NCBI GenBank assembly: GCA_036374435.1
Contig: DASUTU010000067.1
Span: forward strand, 1-30,311
Direction: 5' to 3'
DNA from: CALGFI01 sp036374435
Lineage (GTDB): Bacteria > Actinomycetota > UBA4738 > HRBIN12
DNA: 30,311 bases
Both the position numbers and the translations under genes were made by a program. Each line of letters starts with the position of its first letter. Position 1 is the stretch's first letter. The notes beneath the pieces are model-generated. The model was not told where the DNA came from, did not search any database, and was given only the letters and a program-made list of their open reading frames with translations. Of this stretch, positions 6,908 to 13,846 are shown one piece after another.

Positions 6908-8415
6908 CGGACGCTCCGGCGCCGTTCCCCGATCTCGATTGGGGGCCGGAGCGCGCGCGGGCGTTCACCGATCGCGCCGCGGCGTTGTACGAGGAGCTCC
7001 TGGCCCGGCTGAACGAGCTCCCCATCACGCACGCGCGGACCGCGGCGGAGGTTCGACGCGCAGTGGCGATCGAGGTGCCCGAGGAGCCGATGCGCGACGA
7101 CGAGCTCTTCGCCTACCTCCGCGAGGTGGTGTTCGAACAGGCCGCGTATCCGGGACACCCGAGGTTCCTGGCCTACATCTCGGGGTCGGGGACCGTCCCC
7201 GGCGCCGCGGCCGATCTGCTGGCGGCCGGGGTGAACATGAACCTCGGCGGGTGGATGCTCTCGCCGCCCGCGACCGAGATCGAGTTCCAGCTCACGCGCA
7301 CGTTCGCCCGGTGGTTCGGCCTGCCCCCGGGTGCCGGCGGCATCATCGTCTCGGGCGGCGCGATGGCGAACTTCGTCGCGCTGAAGGCGGCCCGGGACCA
7401 CCGCGCCGGCTGGGACGTGCGCCGCGAGGGCGTCGCCGCGGGCCCGCCCCTTGCCATGTACCTGTCCGAGGAGACGCACGTGGTGTCGTCGCGAGCCGCG
7501 GACATCCTGGGGATCGGCACGCAAGCGGTCCGGACGATCCCGGTCGACGAGGGATATCGTGTTCGCGTCGACGCGTTGCGCGAGGCGATCCGCCTCGACC
7601 GCGACGCGGGGGTCCGGCCCTTCGCGGTGGTGGCCACCGCCGGCACCGTGGCGACCGGCGCGATCGACCCGCTCGACGCGGTGGCGGACCTGTGCGCCGA
7701 CGAGGACGTGTGGTTCCACGTCGACGCCGCGTACGGCGGTCCCGCGGCGTTCACGGACGACCTGCGCCCGCTGTTCGCCGGGATCGAGCGGGCGGACTCG
7801 ATCGCGTTCGACCCGCACAAGTGGCTGTACACGCCGCATTCGGGCGGGTGTGCCCTCCTGCGGGACTTCCGGGCGCTGCCCGACTCGTTCTCCTACATGG
7901 CCTCCTACACCCACCAGGACAAGGAGGGGACTGGCCGCGGCGTGGACGGCAGCCAGATCGGGCCGCAGTTCTCGCGCGGCTTCTGGGCGCTCAAGGTGTG
8001 GCTCTCGCTGCTCGCCCATGGGCGCCGCGCGTACACCACGCGGATCTCGCACGACGCGGAGCTGGCGCGGTATCTGGGCGCCCGCGTCCAGGACCGGCCG
8101 GAGTTCGAGCTCGTATCCCCGGTGGGCCTGTCGATCTGTTGCTTCCGGTACGTACCGCCGGGTCTGCCCGCCGGCGAGGGGCGCGAGGAGTACCTCGACC
8201 GGCTGAACGAGCGGCTGATGACCGAGGCGCAGCAGGACGGCCGAGTCTTCTTCTCCAACGCCGTCCTCGGCGACCGGTTCGTCCTTCGGGTGTGCATCGT
8301 GAACTTCCGGACCGAGGCGGGGGACCTGGACGCCGTGCTCGAGGTGGCGTCCGAGATCGGCTCGCGACTGGACGCGGAGCTTCGGCCGCCGTCGCTGCGG
8401 GAGGGAGCGGCGTGA
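6904..8415 (+). CDS. PLP-dependent group II amino-acid decarboxylase
   Basis: A 503-residue group II decarboxylase, the family of aromatic-L-amino-acid, glutamate and histidine decarboxylases. Landmarks: SGGAMANF (150-157), the ring-stacking His192 (SEETH), HVDAAYGG (272-279) with Asp274 holding the pyridine nitrogen, and the Schiff-base Lys306 in FDPHKW (302-307). The large N-terminal segment with YPGHPRFLAYISG is typical of the aromatic-amino-acid/tyrosine branch, but substrate cannot be assigned. The GTG at 6904 overlaps the PIG-L stop (GTGA) and its own stop overlaps the S51 peptidase start in the same way, so the three are one coupled unit. Confidence 0.92.
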   Translation: MTDAPAPFPDLDWGPERARAFTDRAAALYEELLARLNELPITHARTAAEVRRAVAIEVPEEPMRDDELFAYLREVVFEQAAYPGHPRFLAYISGSGTVPGAAADLLAAGVNMNLGGWMLSPPATEIEFQLTRTFARWFGLPPGAGGIIVSGGAMANFVALKAARDHRAGWDVRREGVAAGPPLAMYLSEETHVVSSRAADILGIGTQAVRTIPVDEGYRVRVDALREAIRLDRDAGVRPFAVVATAGTVATGAIDPLDAVADLCADEDVWFHVDAAYGGPAAFTDDLRPLFAGIERADSIAFDPHKWLYTPHSGGCALLRDFRALPDSFSYMASYTHQDKEGTGRGVDGSQIGPQFSRGFWALKVWLSLLAHGRRAYTTRISHDAELARYLGARVQDRPEFELVSPVGLSICCFRYVPPGLPAGEGREEYLDRLNERLMTEAQQDGRVFFSNAVLGDRFVLRVCIVNFRTEAGDLDAVLEVASEIGSRLDAELRPPSLREGAA

Positions 8416-9146
8416 GCGTCAGCCTCGCCCTGCTCGGCTCCGGGGAGTTCGAGCCGTGGTCCGAGCCGGTGGACCGGTGGCTGCTCGAACGCTCCAGGAA
8501 CCCCGACGGCGTGGTGCTGATCGCTCCGACGGCCGCCGCGCACGAAGGCGAGGAGTCCTTCGCCGCGTGGGGGGCGAAGGGGCTGGAGCACTTCGGGAGG
8601 TCGGGGAGGCCGGCCGAGGTGCTCCCGCTTCGAACCCGCGACGACGCGCACCGCGACGACGTGGCGGCCCGGCTGGACGATGCCTCGCTCGTCTACTTCT
8701 CGGGCGGGAACCCGGCCCGGCTGACCGAGGTGCTGACGGGTTCGCCGTTCTGGGACGCGATGTGCCGAGGGTTGTCCGATGGGTTGCCGTACGCGGGCTG
8801 CAGCGCCGGCGTGGCGTGCCTGACCGAGGTCACGTACGACTCGGACACGCAGGATCTCGAGTCGGTGTGGCGTCCCGGGATGGGCTTCGTGCGCCGAACG
8901 CTGTTCGGCCCGCACTGGGACATCGTCGACTCGTGGGTGCCGGGCGCCCGCGACTTCATCGTCGGTTCGGTCCGGGACGGGCAGCTGTTCGTCGGGCTGG
9001 ACGAAGACACGGCCATGGTGGGAGACGGGGCCTCGTGGAGCGTCCTGGGCCGGCAGGCCGTCCACGTCCTGCGGCACGGCGCATGGACGACGTTTCGCGC
9101 GGGGGACGTATTCGAGCTCGAGCTTTCGCTCGACGGCCGGATGTGA
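8412..9146 (+). CDS. Peptidase S51 (cyanophycinase / dipeptidase E-like)
   Basis: A 244-residue protein of the S51 family, Ser peptidases with a class-I-amidotransferase-like fold. The nucleophile elbow is GCSAG with Ser131 and the upstream glycine-rich turn is YFSGGNPARL (95-104). Members cleave Asp-X dipeptides (PepE) or cyanophycin (CphB); the length fits either. No cyanophycin synthetase is seen in the window, so a dipeptidase role on a small substrate is more likely. The GTG at 8412 overlaps the decarboxylase stop by 4 bases and endonuclease III follows after 2 bases. Confidence 0.85.
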   Translation: MSVSLALLGSGEFEPWSEPVDRWLLERSRNPDGVVLIAPTAAAHEGEESFAAWGAKGLEHFGRSGRPAEVLPLRTRDDAHRDDVAARLDDASLVYFSGGNPARLTEVLTGSPFWDAMCRGLSDGLPYAGCSAGVACLTEVTYDSDTQDLESVWRPGMGFVRRTLFGPHWDIVDSWVPGARDFIVGSVRDGQLFVGLDEDTAMVGDGASWSVLGRQAVHVLRHGAWTTFRAGDVFELELSLDGRM

Positions 9147-9148
9147 CG

Positions 9149-9808
9149 GTGCCCAAACGGAGGTTGACCCGCGACGACCCGGTGGAGCACCGGGCCCCCG
9201 AGATCGTGCGGTTGCTCTCCGAGGCCTACCCGGACGCGAAGGTGGCGCTGAACTTCACCACCCCGCTCGAGATGCTCGTGGCCACGGTCCTGTCCGCCCA
9301 GTGCACCGACGAGAAGGTGAACGAGGTCACGGCCACGTTGTTCCGGAAGTACCGTTCGGCCGAGGACTATCTACGGGTCCCCGAAGACGAGCTGAAGGCC
9401 GACATCAAGCCGACGGGGTTCTTCAATCAGAAGGCCGCCGCCATCCGCGGCGCGTGCCACCGGATCGTCGAGGAATACGGCGGGCAGGTCCCCGACACGA
9501 TGGAGGACCTCGTCACGTTGCGGGGCGTTGCGCGCAAGACCGCGAACATCGTGCTGGGCAACGCGTTCGACACGGTCGAGGGGATCGCGGTGGACACGCA
9601 CGTGAAGCGGCTCGCCAACCGGCTCGGGTTCAGCGCGCAGCCCGATCCCGACAAGATCGAGCGCGACCTGATGGCGCTGCTCCCTCGCGAGCGGTGGTTC
9701 CCGTTCACGTACGTGTTGATCGACCACGGCCGCGCCGTCTGCATCGCGCGCCGGCCGCGCTGCGAGCGGTGCGTCGTCAACCACCTGTGCCCGTCCAGCC
9801 TGGTCTGA
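9149..9808 (+). CDS. nth: Endonuclease III
   Basis: A 219-residue bifunctional DNA glycosylase/AP lyase for oxidised pyrimidines. The helix-hairpin-helix is LRGVARKTANIVL (124-136) with catalytic Lys130; catalytic Asp149 lies in AVDTHVKR. The [4Fe-4S] motif C-x6-C-x2-C-x5-C uses Cys198, Cys205, Cys208 and Cys214. The usual LPGVGRKT reads LRGVARKT. GTG 9149 is two bases after the peptidase stop; GTG 9143, overlapping that stop, is a possible longer start by two codons. Sitting in the sigma/anti-sigma run it would fit an oxidative-damage role, though this is only by position. Confidence 0.96.
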   Translation: MPKRRLTRDDPVEHRAPEIVRLLSEAYPDAKVALNFTTPLEMLVATVLSAQCTDEKVNEVTATLFRKYRSAEDYLRVPEDELKADIKPTGFFNQKAAAIRGACHRIVEEYGGQVPDTMEDLVTLRGVARKTANIVLGNAFDTVEGIAVDTHVKRLANRLGFSAQPDPDKIERDLMALLPRERWFPFTYVLIDHGRAVCIARRPRCERCVVNHLCPSSLV

Positions 9809-9838
9809 TCGTGCCCGCGGGCGAGAGATCGGCCGCGG

Positions 9839-10618
9839 ATGGGTGACCATCGGTTCGCCGACGACGCGTTCCCCACGATCGTCGCCCACCGCGGCGCGTC
9901 GTCGTCCCGGCCCGAGAACACCATCGCCGCGTTCGAGGAGGCCCTCCGCCTGGGGGCGCGCGTGATCGAGCTCGACGTCCGTCTGTCGCGGGACGGGGTG
10001 GCCGTGGTGATGCACGACCCCACCGTGGACCGCACCACCGACGGCGCCGGCGCCGTCCACGAGCTGACCGCGGCGGAGCTCGGCGCGCTCAACGCCGGCA
10101 CGGCGGACCGGCCCGCGGCCGTGCCGGCGCTGGCCGAGGTGCTCGAGCTGCTCAGCGGGCGCGCGGCGGTGGCGCTCGAGATCAAGAACCTCCCGGGCGA
10201 GCCCGCGTTCGAGCCCGGCGGGGAGTCGGTCGTCCGGGCCGCCCACGCCGAGCTCGACCGGGTGGGGTTCGACGGGCCGGTGCTGGTGATCTCGTTCAAC
10301 CCGTCCTCGATCGCGGCCTCGAAGGTGCGGAACCCCGAGGTCCCCACCGGCCTGCTCGGGGCCGCCCCGCTCCCGCCCGCCGACGCGCTTGCCATCGCGG
10401 CCGCCGGCGGGCACGAGATGGTGCTGCCGGGCACCAGGTCCTTGATCCCGGCCGGCGAGGCGTTCGTGGGCTCCGCGCACGCGGGCGGGCTGCGCGTGGG
10501 GACGTGGACCGTGGACGAGGCCGAGCAGGTGCGCCGGTTCCTCGAATGGGGCGTCGACGCGATCGCGTCGAACGACCCGGAGACCGCGCTCGGCGTCCTG
10601 GCCGGGCGTTCGCGTTGA
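9839..10618 (+). CDS. Glycerophosphodiester phosphodiesterase
   Basis: A 259-residue GDPD TIM barrel. Active-site signatures: AHRGAS (16-21) with His17 and Arg18, PENT (25-28) with Glu26, IELDV (43-47) with Glu44 and Asp46, and HDP (59-61) with His59. TWTVDEAEQVRRFLEWGVDA near the C-terminus is the usual closing block. It hydrolyses glycerophosphodiesters to an alcohol and glycerol-3-phosphate. No signal peptide, so probably the cytoplasmic type. ATG 9839 is 30 bases after nth; the next gene follows after 2 bases. Confidence 0.94.
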   Translation: MGDHRFADDAFPTIVAHRGASSSRPENTIAAFEEALRLGARVIELDVRLSRDGVAVVMHDPTVDRTTDGAGAVHELTAAELGALNAGTADRPAAVPALAEVLELLSGRAAVALEIKNLPGEPAFEPGGESVVRAAHAELDRVGFDGPVLVISFNPSSIAASKVRNPEVPTGLLGAAPLPPADALAIAAAGGHEMVLPGTRSLIPAGEAFVGSAHAGGLRVGTWTVDEAEQVRRFLEWGVDAIASNDPETALGVLAGRSR

Positions 10619-10620
10619 CC

Positions 10621-11022
10621 GTGCTCCGCCGCCGCCGGCTCCCACCCGAGCTCGAGGCGCGACGGCGCGCCCTGGGGGAGCTCGCACCCACCCTCGAGGC
10701 GGCGAAGGCGGCGCTGCTGGACGCCGTCCCGGGGACGCGGCGGCCGGGGCGAGCGCTCGCGGAGGCGCTGCTGGAGTTCGAGGATGGGCTTCGGACGGTG
10801 CGGTCCGGCATGGACGGGTGGCGGGCGCCCGAGGTGGAGGACGCCTGGCGGGCGGCGGCCGAGGGGCTCGAGACCGCGCTGGCCCGCGCCGAGCGCCTCC
10901 GGGCCGAGGCCCCCGAGCCGGCCGGCTTCGAGGGCCTGATCGGGGTGGTGGGAGACCTGCTCGAGCCGCTGGAGGCGTTCCCGGAGGCGGCGGAGCGGTT
11001 CCGCCGGCTCCAGACCCGTTAG
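10621..11022 (+). CDS. Hypothetical helical protein
   Basis: A 133-residue protein rich in Ala, Arg, Leu and Glu, with several amphipathic helix-like runs (for example LGELAPTLEAAKAALLDAV) and no Cys or membrane segment. I do not recognise a family. GTG 10621 is two bases after the GDPD stop, and the coding frame is kept open to a stop that overlaps the 3' end of the convergent amidase gene by 4 bases. Position and tight spacing support a real gene; high GC makes chance frames common, so confidence is moderate. Confidence 0.55.
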   Translation: MLRRRRLPPELEARRRALGELAPTLEAAKAALLDAVPGTRRPGRALAEALLEFEDGLRTVRSGMDGWRAPEVEDAWRAAAEGLETALARAERLRAEAPEPAGFEGLIGVVGDLLEPLEAFPEAAERFRRLQTR

Positions 11023-12569
11023 GGCGAGGGCGACGGGGAGGGTGGAGGCGAGGTGGTGGGCGACGGCGTCGGCGAGGGAGTCGGCGGGGCCACCACGAGG
11101 GGCAACGAGGCCGGGCGAGCCGTCGCGCCGCCCCGGGCATCGCCGGTGATCTGGACGGTGTAGGTCCCCGGGACCGTCGGTTGAGGCGGCGGGCCCGTCT
11201 TCGGCCACCGTAGCGCGAGGCGGGTCCCGTTCCGGGTCCCGAGGTCGGCGATCGCGGCGCCGTCCGGCCCGAGGAGCGTCACCGACCATCGCAGGTCCGT
11301 CGAGCCGCGGGCGAGGATGCGGAGCTTCGTCGGGGTGCCGGCCACCAGCCCCTCCTCGGTCAGCCGGGGTTTCCAGATCTTCGGCAGGCCGCGCTTGGCC
11401 ACCTTCTCGCGGATCGAAGGCAGCAGCTTGTACAGGCGGTCGCCGGGACAAGCGGTCAGCCCGGTGTCCCGGTGGCCGGCGATGGTCGGCAAGCGGACGA
11501 CCTGGCCGGCCTCGTACCGGGTGTTGGAGCCGCCCGCCGAAACCATCGTGGCCCGGGCCGACGGGTTCACGTGCGCCAGGTCGAGCCGCCAGGCCAGAAG
11601 ACGCACGAGTGCCCGCTGCACGGCCGTCGGCACGGCGGCGGTCTCGAAGTTGCCCATCACCGAGACGGAGAAGGCCCGGGTGTTGAAGCCCATCTGGGCG
11701 GCGCCGATGACGGGTTCGGTCATCCCGCCGGACCGGCCTTCGTAGACCGTGCCGAACCGGTCGACGAGGAAGTTGTAGCCGATGTCGCACCATCCCCGCC
11801 CGTTGGTGTGGAACGCATAGACGCCCCGGATCACGTCGTCGGCCTCGGCGGGCGAGTACGCGTTCGTCCCCGCCGTGTGGTGCACGAACCCCATCAGGAC
11901 GCGGTCGGCCACCGACGGCGTGCAGTTCAGGAGCTTGGGATCGGCCCCCCACGCCTGGCGGGTCACGACCCTCGGGCGTTTGGCGAAGGCCTGGGCGGTC
12001 CCGGCGAAGCCGCCTGCGGAGGGCACCTCGCCCGAGGAGTCGACGAACACCACGGCGACGTCGGACACGCGGACCCCGCGGTCGAGCTCGAGCGCGAGCC
12101 GGATGCACCGCCCGCCCCCCGTCCACAGGAAGCTCGAGCCGCGGCGCGAGTTCGCGTCGGGCGATCCGGGGTCGGCGTCGTCTTCGGATCCCAGATGGAC
12201 GGGTCGGCTCCAGCCGCCCTCGCGCTCGGTCCGGACCTCCGCGTGGACGTCTCCCCGGCCGGGCTGCTCCCACGTGACGCCGAGCCCCGTGACCTCGATG
12301 GGAGAGCAGACCGCGGTGGCGGCGGTCTCCGTCGCGACGGCCGCGCGAAGCTCCCCCGCGGCGAGCCGGAGGCCGGCCGACCTCGGGGAGAGCGAGGCGT
12401 GGGCCGACGCCGGCAGCAGCTCGGCGAGGGGCACGGGCACGATCCGGACGTCGCTCTCCGGGGCGGCGCCGCTCGGGATCGGCAACGCGCCCGTGAGCAA
12501 GAGGGCGGCGAGGGCCAGTACGGCGGCGGCACGCCACCCAAGGCGGACGTACATCTTCGGCTCGGCCAT
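11019..12569 (-). CDS. Secreted PGRP-type N-acetylmuramoyl-L-alanine amidase
   Basis: A 516-residue exported protein. Residues 1-36 form a Sec signal peptide (basic start, hydrophobic core AAAVLALAALLLTGALP, cleavage near SGAA). Residues 40-195 are an uncharacterised N-terminal region as in actinobacterial PGRP proteins. The peptidoglycan-recognition/amidase domain (about 199-395) starts with VVTRQAWGAD; zinc ligands are His230 (FVHHTAGT), His366 and Cys374 (GHRDTGLTACPG), with Tyr265 in DIGYNFLVD. A module at about 400-490 and a Pro/Ser/Thr tail follow. It would cleave the MurNAc-L-Ala bond outside the membrane. ATG 12569 has AAGGA 8 bases upstream; ATG 12554 is an alternative. Confidence 0.9.
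   Translation of the reverse strand: MAEPKMYVRLGWRAAAVLALAALLLTGALPIPSGAAPESDVRIVPVPLAELLPASAHASLSPRSAGLRLAAGELRAAVATETAATAVCSPIEVTGLGVTWEQPGRGDVHAEVRTEREGGWSRPVHLGSEDDADPGSPDANSRRGSSFLWTGGGRCIRLALELDRGVRVSDVAVVFVDSSGEVPSAGGFAGTAQAFAKRPRVVTRQAWGADPKLLNCTPSVADRVLMGFVHHTAGTNAYSPAEADDVIRGVYAFHTNGRGWCDIGYNFLVDRFGTVYEGRSGGMTEPVIGAAQMGFNTRAFSVSVMGNFETAAVPTAVQRALVRLLAWRLDLAHVNPSARATMVSAGGSNTRYEAGQVVRLPTIAGHRDTGLTACPGDRLYKLLPSIREKVAKRGLPKIWKPRLTEEGLVAGTPTKLRILARGSTDLRWSVTLLGPDGAAIADLGTRNGTRLALRWPKTGPPPQPTVPGTYTVQITGDARGGATARPASLPLVVAPPTPSPTPSPTTSPPPSPSPSP
11022..11087 (-). repeat. Low-complexity Pro/Ser/Thr tail coding repeat
   Basis: The last 22 codons of the amidase encode alternating P-S-P and P-T-P units (PSPTPSPTTSPPPSPSPSP), seen as GGGCGAG-type repeats on the plus strand. 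Such tails are typical of flexible segments in cell-wall proteins and prone to length change. Confidence 0.7.
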
Positions 12570-12623
12570 GGGGGAGGTCCTTCTTATCAAACGTGCGTCG
12601 AGAGGCAACGGTTCCCCCGACCG

Positions 12624-12629
12624 TACGAT
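12624..12629 (+). promoter_or_regulatory. Putative -10 box (TACGAT), leaderless udgB
   Basis: TACGAT ends 8 bases before GTG 12638 and no Shine-Dalgarno is present. It decides the start in favour of 12638 over the earlier in-frame codon at 12593. Confidence 0.45.
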
Positions 12630-12637
12630 TCGTCTCA

Positions 12638-13420
12638 GTGACCCCCGCGTCCGCCGCCGAGACGCTCGAACGCGTCACCGCCGAGATCGTCGTCTGCCGT
12701 GCCTGCCCCCGCCTGGTCGAGTGGCGGGAGCGGGCGGCGCGCGAGAAGGTGGCCCGGTTCGCCGACCAGGAGTACTGGGGGCGGCCCGTGCCCGGGTTCG
12801 GCGATCCCAACGCGACGATCCTGGTGGTCGGCCTGGCCCCCGCTGCGCACGGCGGGAACCGGACCGGGCGGATCTTCACCGGCGACCGGTCGGGGGACTT
12901 CCTGTTCCCCGCGCTCCACCGGGTCGGGTTGGCGAACCGGCCGACGTCTGTGGCGCGAGACGACGGGCTTCGCCTCCGGTCCACGTACGTCGCGGCCGTC
13001 AACCGCTGCGCCCCGCCGGGCAACAAGCCGACGCCGGCCGAGCGAGACAACTGCCTGCCCTACCTGGTTCGGGAGATCGAGGCGCTGCGACGGCTCCACG
13101 TGCTGGTGGCGCTCGGGGCGTTCGCGTGGGGCGGAGCGCTTCGGGCGCTCGCGGCGCTCGGATGGTCGGCCAAGCCCCGGCCGAGGTTCGGCCACGAGGC
13201 CGAAGCCGAGGTCGGACCCTACGTCCTGCTGGGGAGCTTCCACCCCAGCCAGCAGAACACGTTCACCGGCAAGCTCACGGCCGAGATGCTCGACGCCGTG
13301 TTCCACCGAGCCGCGGAGCTCGCCGGCGTCAGGAGTCCTCGTTCTTCGGTTCGGAGGCGGCGGCCTCCGCCCGCTCGCGCATCTTCCGGAGCACCGGGAT
13401 CGCGTCGAGCTCGAGGATGA
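12638..13420 (+). CDS. udgB: Uracil-DNA glycosylase family 5 (UdgB)
   Basis: A 260-residue iron-sulfur uracil-DNA glycosylase. The family-5 motif GLAPAAHGGNRTGR (65-78) is explicit, with Ala in place of the catalytic Asp/Glu of families 4 and 1; the leucine-loop motif is HPSQQNTFTGK (202-212). Cys20, Cys23, Cys124 and Cys139 are placed to hold the [4Fe-4S] cluster. It removes uracil and other deaminated bases from DNA. The last 30 codons are Arg/Pro-rich and overlap the convergent mgtC gene by 92 bases, so this tail may be poorly conserved. The start is set by the leaderless -10 box. Confidence 0.93.
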   Translation: MTPASAAETLERVTAEIVVCRACPRLVEWRERAAREKVARFADQEYWGRPVPGFGDPNATILVVGLAPAAHGGNRTGRIFTGDRSGDFLFPALHRVGLANRPTSVARDDGLRLRSTYVAAVNRCAPPGNKPTPAERDNCLPYLVREIEALRRLHVLVALGAFAWGGALRALAALGWSAKPRPRFGHEAEAEVGPYVLLGSFHPSQQNTFTGKLTAEMLDAVFHRAAELAGVRSPRSSVRRRRPPPARASSGAPGSRRARG

Positions 13421-13793
13421 TCACCACGGCGGCGCCGGCGAGCGCGGCCGCGAGGTAGGCGCCCATCCCGACCATGGTCCCGACGGCCGTTGCCGCCCAT
13501 GCGCCCGCGGCCGTGGTGAGGCCGTGGATGTCCGTGGGCTGGCGACGGAAGATGAGCCCCGCCCCGAGGAAGCCGACGCCGGTGACCACGCCCTGGATGA
13601 CGCGGCTGGTCCCCTCGGGGCCGAGGAGCAGCTCGCCCACGGCCGTGAACCCGGCGGCCGCGAACGCCAGGAGCGCGAACGTGCGCTCGCCCGCGGCTTT
13701 GCCTCGGTACTCCCGCTCCAGGCCGATGGCCAGGCCCAGGAGGGCGCCGAGCGCGGCCCGGCCGAGCAGCGTCAGCTGGAGGTCCGCCTCCAC
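13329..13793 (-). CDS. MgtC/SapB family membrane protein
   Basis: A 154-residue protein from GTG 13793 (156 from GTG 13799). It has four to five hydrophobic helices and the family signature AIGLEREYRGKAAGERTFAL, then GFLGAGLIFR. MgtC/SapB proteins are small inner-membrane proteins tied to Mg2+ limitation and, in pathogens, inhibition of F-ATPase; many actinobacterial members are uncharacterised. The acidic ACT-like C-terminal domain of Salmonella MgtC is absent. GTG 13793 is preferred because TAGGCT ends 6 bases before it. The 3' end overlaps udgB by 92 bases on the opposite strand. Confidence 0.88.
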   Translation of the reverse strand: MEADLQLTLLGRAALGALLGLAIGLEREYRGKAAGERTFALLAFAAAGFTAVGELLLGPEGTSRVIQGVVTGVGFLGAGLIFRRQPTDIHGLTTAAGAWAATAVGTMVGMGAYLAAALAGAAVVIILELDAIPVLRKMRERAEAAASEPKNEDS

Positions 13794-13799
13794 CCGCAC

Positions 13800-13805
13800 A
13801 GCCTA
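13800..13805 (-). promoter_or_regulatory. Putative -10 box (TAGGCT), leaderless mgtC
   Basis: TAGGCT on the minus strand ends 6 bases before GTG 13793, the same spacing as at several other genes here. It argues against GTG 13799 as start, as that codon would lie directly after the box. Confidence 0.4.
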
Positions 13806-13834
13806 GCCCCGCCGGTCGTATCGGCGGGGGGCCG

Positions 13835-13840
13835 TATCCT
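13835..13840 (+). promoter_or_regulatory. Putative -10 box (TATCCT), leaderless ABC exporter
   Basis: TATCCT is followed by GGCGAG and the ATG at 13847, a 6-base gap, with no proper Shine-Dalgarno spacing. Confidence 0.45.
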
Positions 13841-13846
13841 GGCGAG

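Noticed and set aside
8412..9146. True cyanophycinase role for the S51 protein
   Set aside because: No cyanophycin synthetase or other cyanophycin gene lies nearby; S51 membership alone does not support it.
11022..11100. G-rich repeats on the plus strand as a possible G-quadruplex or regulatory repeat
   Set aside because: Explained by the Pro/Ser/Thr codons of the amidase C-terminal tail on the minus strand.
9427..13050. A 1207-codon minus-strand open frame
   Set aside because: It runs across nth, the GDPD gene and the amidase in other frames; no family motifs and an Arg/Ser/Pro-rich composition typical of GC-rich shadows.
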